Source: Paragorgia papillata
Taxonomy: Eukaryota > Cnidaria > Anthozoa > Scleralcyonacea > Coralliidae
Assembly (NCBI GenBank): GCA_035771165.1
Contig: JAWNZC010000087.1
Span: forward strand, 5,649,501-5,713,500
Reading direction: 5' to 3'
DNA: 64,000 nt
Notes under the pieces: model-generated
The model's input: only the letters and a program-made list of their open reading frames with translations
What the model was told of the DNA's origin: nothing
The model's database searches: none
Position numbers and translations under genes: made by a program
Shown: piece after piece, positions 55,388-64,000 of the stretch
How positions within the stretch are numbered: position 1 is the stretch's first letter
Layout: the number at the start of each line of letters is the position of its first letter

Positions 55388-58300
55388 AAAAAATCAAGCT
55401 AGCTAAGAGTGGTATTCAAGTTTTTTGATGGATTCTTCAACTTTCTTAAGGTATACTGTATTTATACATTTAATATTTTGACGCAACTAGAACAAGCCAC
55501 AAGGAGTACGAATACAATATTATTATTCATATGGACATGGCAGACCACATTATTACTCGGGCTACCTGTGGTAGACGAGTCTAGGTTTCGGCTCCGTTAT
55601 TTTTATTTTTTTGTCTATGTTGAGCTATCATTACCTTCAAATTATGAAGCTTAACCACTATTAAAACCATCATCTGATTGGACAACCTTTTAAAACGAAT
55701 CCTCACCCCCATACCACCCCCCGGTAATCACGCCCCCCGAAACCCTAAACCTAATCACAACCCTCCGGAAAAATGCCATCTTCGTGAAGCCAATGAAGTA
55801 GGTTTGGTGTTGAAGAGAGTGCGTCGTTGCTGAACTTGCTCTCGCCCTGTTCTATCAAACTTGCCAACAGTCGACCCTTTTCGCTTTACTTTATTTAACC
55901 ACCTTCTTCTCTCCCGAATCACATTCACAATCAATACACAAAGGACACATTCACAACTGATTATCTACAAAACAGTGAACAGTCCCATTTACTAACATTT
56001 AATTGGCTAATGGCTAATCCCTTAATCAACAATTGAACAATACTATTATACTATATGTGATGCATGTTATGATGTTCACACTCTGTCATTACCAGCATTA
56101 AACTAATCAACTATTATTAAATATCCCCGTTATTTCCGACACCGGCTGCCCTTGCGTTGCCTGTTTTGTCACCTTTTGTCTCTGAAGGCATGCCGCCTGA
56201 GGTCTGTTTCATACCTCGAAGTTCCGTCGAATTTAATCCGTCGCATTTAATGCGACCAAATTTATTCGACGGAAATGCGACGTCTGAAGTCTGAACTGAT
56301 TTTATGTGATGTGTGATGTGTCGAATTTAATTCGACGCAGTCACGCAGTCGAAATTGTGCGACAAACTCTGTCGCATAATTCCACGGAAATACAGTCGAA
56401 TGAAAGACATTAATTTGTATAATTGGCATAATTGCTCTTTTTATTCCACAACCAAAAGAAAGTCTGATCGACCGAAGGTTTTCCGTTAATGTAAACTTCA
56501 AATCGGATTATCGAATTTAGGAACATCATTTGATACTTGGCAACGAACTTCCGATCCGCGCGGCGCGAATGAAAATGTGTGATTGCGTGCGCGTTTGTAA
56601 ATAACAAGACGTTTTCAAACGTATACACTATTTGACGAAATAACCGAGTAAACATATTAACTTTTTTTCGTTGTTTTTTATTCTTCTTTCTTTTTCTCAT
56701 TCTTCTTCCCAAAATGACCCGACTGAACTGACCAAAAATGCACCGAGTGGGTGTGGACCCCCCCGGACCCCCCTTCCCGTACGCCCGTGCCAACCAACCA
56801 ACCAACCAACCAAGTAACGACATCCAACAAATCAACCAACTAACCAACCAAGCAATTGACCAACTCACTCACCAACCAAACAACTGACAAACCAAGCAAC
56901 TGACCAACCCACTCACCAACCAACCATCTATCCAACCAACCAACCATCCAACCAACCAACCAATAATCCAAACAACAATCCAACCAACCAACCAACCATC
57001 CAAGGAACGACTGACCGACCAACCGACGGACTGACCGATCAATCAACCAACCATCCAACCATCCAACCATCCAACCATCCAACCATCCATCCAACCAACC
57101 AACCATCCAACCAACCAATCAACCAACCATCCAACCATCCAACCATCCAACCAAACAACCAACCAACCAACCAACAAACCAACCAACCAACCATCCAACC
57201 AACCATCCATCCATCCAACCATCCATCCAACCATCCAACCAACCAACCAACCAACTAACCAAACCCGGAAAACTTCAAAGCGGTTAACAATCAAGCTACG
57301 ATTCATGATTCATGCGACTACGATTCAAGCCACGATTCACCAACCAACCAACCAACCAACCAGAAATCCCTTGTCTAATTTACAAATCATTTCTTTCCTA
57401 AGCGTCAAATTCTACGAGCTGTGCCGTGGCTGAAGTTTCTTATGGCTGGAAGCAAGATAAATATCGATTTTGGGTTTACGGCGGTAGCCCCAGAAAGGTC
57501 TTTGCTCCAGATTACCCCCAGCAGTGTTGCTGGGGCTGCGCCATCTTGTAAACCTGGGAAATAACTGTATTGATTTACCTTGGGGACAATTATACTGCAG
57601 TATTTCAAACAACGAGCTTTTTCATAGACAATAAATCCAGCACGTTACTCATTATCATTCAGACGAATAAATAAAGAATATCGATGCAATCTTTGTAAGC
57701 ACATCGTCAAAACAAAGAATTGAAGATTGTTATTGTCTTAGCGGGTGTTTATATGGAGGCGAGCCAGGCCGGGTACATGCGTAAGAATCTCACAAGTTGT
57801 TACAGCATTATTGCCTGAACAATGCTGTAACAACGTTGTTATCATGTGTGAACAACCTTGATGAATTAACAGTATTGTTCATCATTGTTTCATCATGTTA
57901 CAGCTTCATGAAACAACAGCAGTTGTCCACGCATGTTGAAATAACTGAAGGACGTGTTGATACACCAGTCATGTTCACAATTATTGTAACATTGTTGTTC
58001 AGCCTTGTTACTTCATCATGCTGTTACAACATGTTGTATCATGTGCGAACAACGTTGTTGGCTAGAAAAATGTGCTGTTAGAACAACTTGTTCATGACTG
58101 TTGATTTATCCGTGAACAAGTTGTTCGAACTATAAGTGAACAACTTGTTTACGGGGTGCAGCACATTGTTTGTGCGTTTTTACGCGTGTACCCGCGGGCT
58201 AGCCCGCTTTGCCGAGATCGTGCTTGTGCTATTATTTCTTGTTAATTTTCGTCTTGTGTTTATCTGAGAGCTGAGCCAGCCCGCCGAGATCTCGCTTACC

Positions 58301-59235
58301 CGGACTGTGTTTCCCCATGTAAACACGATTGACCGGGCTAGCTCGCCTACTCGGGCTGCCACTAAAAGCTTCGTACACTCGACAAAATTTGTTTTTATCA
58401 GCTTCTTTCGACGTATTAACAATTCACAAGTTCCGCTTGTTCATATTTAAAACAATGAGACTTCGTATCTTACCAGAACTGATAAATTACGCAATTAGCA
58501 CAGAATAAAGAATATCGATGCAATCTTTTGTAAGCCCATCGTTAATAAAAAGATTAGCTAACCCACGAAAGCGTCTTCACGAAGACTAATTAATTTATTA
58601 AATCTCGCTATGATCACGAAACACACGAAGAACGTTTTGATGTTCTATTTCAGTTCCTTTCAGCACTATTTATTCACACAGTCAAGCAAACGAACGCGTA
58701 TCGAAGCGAGTTCAACAGTTTTTCAGCCTGATTTGCCGAGATGAAAACGATTACATGGACATTTTCATGCCGGTTAACCGGGCCAGCCCGCTTGCCATGT
58801 AATCGCCCCTTTAAAGTGCATTAAGTGCATATATCTTCTGAATACGTTCTACATAGAGCAAACAGTTGTTCAGTGAAATATATTTTTTTGATTGGAGCTA
58901 TTCTTCAATGTTTTTTTTGGCGATTCGCATTTCTAGTATGGTAATGAGACGACGTCTATGTAGGCATCTGGCTCTCTTTCTGTTTTTGGCAAGATAAACT
59001 ACCTGAGAATGTTTGTGGAAAAACTCATACAATATGAACATGTTGTTCAAACACACCATTAATGGAAGAATGGGGTCATGTCACTCCTGCAAATAAATAT
59101 TGTGTAGATAACGATGACTACTTTGGCGTCATCGCATTACCATTTTGAAAACAAAAATCTCTATTAAAGCAATAAAGGTTGCTCTAATCTAAAACATATT
59201 TCGTTGTTCAACTATTTGCCAAAGGTACAACGTAT
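55388..59235. repeat. Composite repeat copy B
   Basis: Colinear with copy A (40985-43219 plus 50070-51190). Differences: the hAT transposase region 41158-41434 is absent and a segment with ACTCGGGCTACC...GACGAGTCTAGG (55557-55766) stands there; the CCAA/CCATC microsatellite is much longer (56785-57260 against 42430-42485); the IS3EU-like element is absent. Confidence 0.85.
56785..57260. repeat. (CCAA)n/(CCAT)n microsatellite
   Basis: About 475 bp of CCAA and CCATCCAA units inside copy B. Open frames rich in Trp/Gly/Leu/Val are artefacts. Confidence 0.95.
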
Positions 59236-59264
59236 TCAGATGATAAAAAATTTGGGGTTATAAC

Positions 59265-59362
59265 TCTTTCCTGTCCGAATCGGTCTTTGGTATTTTATTC
59301 TGGCTAACGCCAGACGATTTTATTCACCTCTGGGTAAGCCCTCGGACAGGAATCAGTTAAGG
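59265..59362. repeat. TTAAC-type palindromic repeat
   Basis: AACTCTTTCCTGTCCGA at the left faces TCGGACAGGAATCAGTTAA at the right, around GGCTAACGCCAGACGATTTT. Same family as 1488-1719. Confidence 0.6.
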
Positions 59363-60035
59363 TCTTCCTTAAGGTTTGCAACGTCATTTCGGTAAAACGC
59401 TCTCAATTCGTCAGAATTTATGCCCCAAAAATAAAACAGATATCGCAGAGGCTATTAACTTGTAGAATACAATGTTGTCTTTGATTTTGCGATAAACACA
59501 AACCAATAATAGTTGTATTTAAATTAAAGACAGGGCTTCACTCGGGGCGACTCAATGAAAAAACGTTTTATATTGTTCGAAATCTTTCTCCGCAGTTTAA
59601 TTCCGAATTAAATTTCCAGCAACATGTCAGCTGCGTTTTCTGATATGCTGATTTTATTGACGACCAAAGTTAAAAATGCTGTTTTTCAACCAACATTCAG
59701 ACAAAATAAGTCAAAATCGAAACCAAGGAATGAATAAAAAAACCTTCACACCGTTTTCGGCTGGAAATTTATCTCGGAATCGAACTGCGAAAAAATGTTT
59801 TGAACAAAATGAAACGCTTTGTTCTTAAGTCGCCCCGAGTGAAGCCCTCTGGTTTTAATAATTGAAAAATTCACAACTATTATTGGTTTTGTGTTTATCG
59901 CAAAATCAAATACAACATTGTATTCTACAAATTAATAGCTTTTTAACGATATCTATTTTATTTTTGTGGCATAAATTGAGGAATTGAGAGTGCTTTACCG
60001 AAATGACCTTGCAAACCTTAATGAGGACCTTAACA
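59355..60035. mobile_element. Foldback element with arms over 200 bp
   Basis: AAGGTCTTCCTTAAGGTTTG ... GGGCTTCACTCGGGGCGACT (59358-59555) is mirrored by AGTCGCCCCGAGTGAAGCCC ... GAGGACCTT (59828-60028). The centre is about 270 bp. No coding frame. Confidence 0.75.
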
Positions 60036-60169
60036 CTTTGAGGCCTGGACCTCTCCCTGTGCTGAATAAAATATCGTCTGGCGTTAGCCAGAATAAAATA
60101 CTCTCGCGTTAGCTAGAATAAAAAACTAAAGACTCGTCTTCAGGCTTCAAAGTGCTAAAGAGATAGGTT

Positions 60170-60270
60170 TTAACACTTTGAGGCCTGGAGCTCTCCCTGT
60201 GCTGAATAAAATGATCTGGCGTTAGCCAGAATAAAATACTAAATGCTCGTCTTCAGGCTTCAAAGGGTTA
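60170..60270. repeat. TTAAC-type palindromic repeats, last copies
   Basis: Two diverged copies (about 60028-60160 and 60170-60270) share CACTTTGAGGCCTGGA, CTGGCGTTAGCCAGAATAAAA and CTTCAGGCTTCAAAG. Confidence 0.55.
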
Positions 60271-60327
60271 ATCCGTTCCATATAATAAAGCAACAATGCA
60301 TTTTTAATTAAGGCTAGATAGTGCATT

Positions 60328-60333
60328 TTTATT
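60328..60333 (-). terminator. Polyadenylation signal of SLCO-like gene
   Basis: AATAAA on the minus strand, about 65 bp after the downstream stop of the last exon. Confidence 0.5.
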
Positions 60334-60395
60334 CATACACTCACACAACGAGTACACTTATCAACATTAATTCATAATTTCGTTTCCTTCATGTT

Positions 60396-61192
60396 TTAAT
60401 CTGCAACAACACTTTCAAGCAGAGGTGTTTTATTCTTATCTTTTGTGATGGCTTGCTTTGCTTTGCTAAAGAAGCCATGACAACATGTAGAACAATGTTC
60501 CAAGTCCTACAGAAAAAATAATAAAAATAAAAAAAACAAGCTATTACTACTCTAACACAAACTCGAACACGAACTTCAACACGAACACAAACACGAACAC
60601 GAACTTGAACACGAACTCAAACACGAACTCAAACATGAACACGATCTCGAACACGAACTTGAACACGAACTCAAACATGAACACGAACACGAACTTGAAC
60701 ACAAACTTGAACTTGAACACGAACTTCAACTTGAACACGAAGTCGAACTTGAACACGAACTTGAACACGAACTTGAACTTGAACTTGAACACGAACTTCA
60801 ACTTGAACACGAACTCGAACTTGAACACAAACTCGAACTTGAATTTGAACACGAACATGATCTCGAATACGAACAACACGAACTTTAACACGAACACACG
60901 ATATTGAACACGAACACACAAATTTGAATACGGACTCAAACACAAACTCGAAGCGAAAGTCTCTAAATTTCACGTACCTGTCAGTATGCCAGTAATTGTT
61001 GAAATCATTTTCATTTGTTCATCCATATCGTAAACCAAACAGTAACCAATCTTATCACAAACTTTTTGCCAAATAACGCAATTTAAATCCACAACATGAC
61101 CAAACAGTACTGGACCAGGAATATGAGCAAGCACTTTTGGTGAAAAATATTGTAAACCAAAAGCAAATGAAAGGTCTTCTGGACGTAAACAT
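60396..61192 (-). pseudogene. Organic anion transporter (SLCO/OATP) last two exons
   Basis: SLCO proteins are 12-helix plasma-membrane transporters of organic anions. Exon 61192-60978 (between TTTCAG and GTACGTG) encodes CLRPEDLSFAFGLQYF, IPGPVLFGHVVDLNCVIWQ and CDKIGYCLVYD, matching the conserved region before and within the last membrane segments of the family. The next exon starts at 60506 after TTTCTGTAG and completes a hydrophobic helix (GLGTLFYMLSWLL), then meets TAG at 60468-60466. One base away, the frame KAKQAITKDKNKTPLLESVVAD runs to TAA at 60398-60396, like a normal cytoplasmic tail, so a 1-base loss is likely. Earlier exons were not found in the window. Confidence 0.7.
60548..60940. 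repeat. GAACTT/GAACAC hexamer minisatellite in intron
   Basis: Alternating GAACTTGAACAC and GAACAC units fill the intron between the last two SLCO-like exons. The Asn/Thr or Phe/Val-rich frames are artefacts. Confidence 0.95.
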
Positions 61193-61304
61193 CTGAAATA
61201 ATCCACAAAATATTGTAGTTCAACTGTTAATTGTTCAACCAGAGTTTAGTCTAGGTTATTAAAGTGCCCCTAACCTCGATAGTTTTTATTTTCTTACTTG
61301 GAAG

Positions 61305-61688
61305 AACTTTTAAAATGATAAAGTAACTTCTTTGGAAGATTTTCGCTTTGTTTTTGCGATATTTCATTTTGTTTGATAGGCAAATGTCCGGAATTTACGT
61401 CACACACGTCTAATGACTTATCGAAGAAATGTGTGTATCTCTTTCGTCCTCGAACGAAATCCTTTAAAATCGAGAAGTTTGGTGTTGTGGGAGAAACACG
61501 CACACATGTTATTCATACTTTAGTGTTTTTACTTGATGAACGCAAAGATACATAACATTCTCTGATAGGTCATTATGCATATGTGACGTAAATTCCGGAC
61601 ATTTGCATATCAAACAAAATGAAATATCGCAAAAACAAAGCAAAAAGGGAAAATCTTCCAAAGAAGTTACTTTATCATTTTAAAAGTT
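61305..61688. mobile_element. Foldback MITE of about 384 bp
   Basis: AACTTTTAAAATGATAAAGT at 61305 and its complement ending at 61688. The arms are about 110-115 bp, continuing to GTCCGGAATTTACGTCAC and its complement. Centre about 155 bp. It is intronic to, or upstream of, the SLCO-like exons. Confidence 0.8.
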
Positions 61689-62344
61689 ATTGTGGCTAAC
61701 GACAAGCAATTTTGTTCATCTCTGCGGAAGCCGTCGAACAGGAATGAGTTAAAAAGTATTATAGATAAGCTTTCTGTTGACTCAGGCCTTCGCCAGAGCA
61801 TAGATCAGTGCAATAACAACAAGCTGTTCGCTCACGTCATTTATAAACTAAGCAACTGATAAATTGAATCATGTAAGAATACAATGGCGAATCACGTTAA
61901 TTTTACCAATTAAAAAATAAAATCAAGAATGTTCTCCGAATAGGGCACACCACATGCTGTTTAATGGCTGTCCCTCTCTTGAGAGATAGTGTGATATTTT
62001 GCAATCTCAATAGATTCCCTTGTTCTTCGCGTGAAGTATTGCTTGTTGCTGGCTAAGAGTGACGACTCTTCTCACTTAACGCGATGGTCATACTTCCAAG
62101 CGTGTTTGGCAACAGCATGCAGATTTATCATGTTGGGCTTTTATGCAACATGTCTTGTGCTCCTTCAGGCGAGTTGAGTGATTCCTTCCCGTTTCCCCGT
62201 GTATACCAAGCCACATTCACAAGGAGTTATGAAAAGTGTCTGTATGTAATCATAGATAATGGAAGGGGAACTGCATATAGGAAACTTACGAAACCGGAAA
62301 GACGTTTGCACAACCTGCTATGGTAATTATACACTTACATGAGG
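61689..62344. other. No supported gene; one unexplained open frame
   Basis: 61690-61752 resembles the TTAAC-type repeat. The plus-strand frame 62084-62326 (80 codons, SCAPSGELSDSFPFPRVYQATF) starts with ATG and has ordinary composition, but I do not recognise it; it could be a fragment of a dispersed element. Confidence 0.35.
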
Positions 62345-62625
62345 TCTTTACGTACTGTTTAATAAACGAGCAGGAGTGTTTTATCAGATATAAAGACACG
62401 AGGCGAAGCCGAGTGTTTTTATATCTGATAAAACACGAACTGCGAGTTTATTGAACGGCTTCAAAAACGAACCACTTGGTAAGTTCATTGGCGTAGTAAG
62501 TTTGAAAAATAGCCTTGTCTAAGCCGAGAAAATCAAAGTTTATGTAAATCAGGAGGTATCTTTATCACATATAAAGACACTGATTAAACTTTAATTTCTA
62601 AAAATATCAAACCGAGGTCTTGCTA
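62345..62625 (+). repeat. Hairpin repeat family copy
   Basis: GTGTTTTATCAGATATAAA faces TTTATATCTGATAAAACAC across CACGAGGCGAAGCCGAG, with outer words GTTTAATAAACGAGC and GAGTTTATTGAACGGC. Related to 17318-17600. Confidence 0.65.
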
Positions 62626-62626
62626 T

Positions 62627-64000
62627 CAGTGGCGGATCAAGCTTGCGCGGGGCCCCTGGCACAAACATTACTTGGCCGATTAATGCCCCCCCCCCAAAAA
62701 AAAGACTATGCACAGGAAGATATCAGAGAAATTTTATAACCAAAATAGTACTATTTACAAACAATGTTTCTGCAAAATGTTTTACAAAAAAGGAACTTTT
62801 CTGGCCTTTGCAGAAGCAAAATTATTTGCCAGCTTTGAGAAGTCAAGCGAACGTAAAATGTCTGATTCCATACTCATCAGTGATAGAGCACTTAAGCGTG
62901 TCTGTCCCATCGTGCTACGCGAAACACTCTTTACACGTTTCAGTTTCGAGAATGAGCGCTCCCCCGTGCAATTGCTGACCATCATGGTGAGATAAATACG
63001 CAAAGCAATTTCCACATTTGTGAAGGTTTCACTTAGCTCATTCTGTTTGAGATTGAGGAACATCAATAATTCAATGGACCTCTTCTTGTCCTCCTCTTGT
63101 GGAACTCTCATCTTCCGAACTTTTGCTCCAGTTGCAACGGCTCAAAGAAGTAATAAACAAACTGGACGAGTTCGTTAGGGAAGTTTTCTTCTAAATCGTC
63201 TGGATAGGCTTCAACAAGCTTTCGGGCACCAGCCTTCACATCCTCGTCGCACATACTGCTAAGCTGCGAAAGGAAGCCAAATCTCTCGGAAACGGTCTTG
63301 TAGCCAGCGATTCTTTGTTTCAAAGCAGCACAGACGTGGTCGATAATTGCGAAAAACACTTCCACACGAAATTTGACGCCGCCCTGCAAAACTGTATCCT
63401 CCGCTGCACCTTCGTCGCCCTGGAAGATTCGTCGATTTCGTTTGCGGGTACGCCTTGAAGCATCTGCGTACTCACTATGGCCGCACCTTTCTACACCTTT
63501 CTTCTCATAATCGTTGAATTTCTCCCGGAGTTGCTCCACAAATATCAAAAGCGAATCCAGCAAATTTACAGCACAATTCAAGGGTAAACCGGCTTTCTGA
63601 AGCGAACAACTTGTTTTCTGGAACTGTTGCAGTATGTCATTCCACAATTCAAGTAAAATTGCAGTTTCAAGCTTTTCAAGACGTTTGAGAAGCCCGGACA
63701 CTTCGTTTCTTGTTTCTGCAGATTGTTCCAAGTCAGCTCCAATTTCTTCCAAGGCATTCTTGTTTTGCTCGTAGCCATTGCTCAGTGCTTTCACCGCATC
63801 ACCTCGTGCTGACCAGCGTGTCTCCGACAAAGATTTGTCGACAGGCAGTCCCTCGAGATGCTTCTTTAGAATTGCCCAGCGATGAGTGGATCCGGAAAAG
63901 AAATTGTAGAGACTCTGAATCAGGTTAAACATTTCACTGCCCTCTGAACGAGCTTCTGCAGCGTGTTTTCCAACGAAATTGAGCGAATGGGCAGAACAAG
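62627..64000 (-). mobile_element. hAT transposon, 3' part, runs off the window
   Basis: The terminus CAGTGGCGGATCAAGCTTGC at 62627 is the common hAT end. The transposase gene lies inside on the minus strand and continues past 64000. A G+C-rich subterminal stretch (GCGGGGCCCC) follows the terminus, as is usual in this group. Confidence 0.85.
62782..64000 (-). pseudogene. hAT transposase, C-terminal part, one frameshift
   Basis: The frame enters from the window edge with CSAHSLNFVGKHAAEA (the cysteine/histidine-containing hAT motif before the insertion domain), then FSGSTHRWAILKKHL, SLSETRWSARGDAVKAL and the helical insertion domain, up to 63108. There one frameshift occurs, and the neighbouring frame 63111-62782 continues with the dimerisation region: IALRIYLTMMVSNCTGERSF, SKLKRVKSVSRSTMGQTRLS and LSLMSMESDIL. 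Both pieces together match the C-terminal half of ZMYM1/DUF4371-type hAT transposases with no gap. Only this one lesion is visible. The N-terminal zinc finger and the first catalytic Asp lie beyond the window. Confidence 0.85.

Noticed and set aside
60547..60973. Two frames of over 100 codons (Asn/Thr-rich and Phe/Val-rich)
   Set aside because: They are artefacts of a GAACAC/GAACTT minisatellite in an SLCO-like intron.
62084..62326. 80-codon ORF as a gene
   Set aside because: It starts with ATG and is of ordinary composition, but no family, splice signal or polyadenylation signal ties it to a gene. Left as unexplained.

Overview
The window is nuclear DNA from an animal: intron-containing host genes with GT/AG junctions, AATAAA polyadenylation signals, tRNA-derived SINEs, and a very dense load of transposons and microsatellites. 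The combination of element types (a Ty3/gypsy element, LINEs whose first ORF carries an SGNH esterase, an R2-like LINE with a restriction-like endonuclease, hAT elements, an IS3EU-like DNA transposon and many foldback MITEs) suggests a marine invertebrate, most likely a cnidarian. That assignment is inference. No bacterial, viral-genome or CRISPR features were seen.

Layout. 1-9 kb: MITE and SINE fragments, then a frameshifted Ty3/gypsy element (about 3.1-7.8 kb) joined directly to the C-terminal part of an R2-like LINE on the minus strand. 10.9-17.3 kb: a TA-flanked foldback MITE, then two head-to-tail LINEs on the minus strand, separated and flanked by (CAGA)n arrays. 17.3-20.1 kb: foldback repeats and a GGGTA/GAGTA minisatellite. 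20.5-21.3 kb: an intact PH-domain gene (+). 21.4-25.2 kb: tRNA-like tandem repeats and a minisatellite split by a 2.5 kb transposon with a 9-bp target duplication. 26.5-28.7 kb: exons of a TBC-domain gene (-) that lacks the middle of its domain. 28.8-31.5 kb: nested MITEs. 32-35 kb: GC-rich repeats between 271-bp direct repeats. 35.15-40.2 kb: eight exons of an SSUH2-like gene (+) with several disabling changes, its introns filled with microsatellites; one intron holds a complete hammerhead ribozyme motif on the minus strand. 40.5-59.2 kb: two copies of a composite repeat of about 3 kb. One copy is interrupted by a 6.85 kb IS3EU-like transposon carrying a DDE transposase, a fragment like a C48 protease tail with a PHD-like finger, and the N-terminal part of a HECT-domain protein. 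60.3-61.2 kb: the last two exons of an organic-anion-transporter (SLCO) type gene (-). 62.6-64.0 kb: the 3' part of a hAT transposon running off the window.

The recognisable host genes are unrelated and do not form an operon-like unit. Their order is PH gene (+), TBC gene (-), SSUH2-like (+), SLCO-like (-). Three of the four show frame breaks, stops or missing exons. They may be decayed copies, or the assembly may carry base errors; re-sequencing or transcripts would separate the two. The best-supported new observations are the hammerhead ribozyme, the IS3EU-like element with ubiquitin/SUMO-related cargo and a visible empty site, a three-member transposon family with 9-bp target duplications, and the LINE-microsatellite association.
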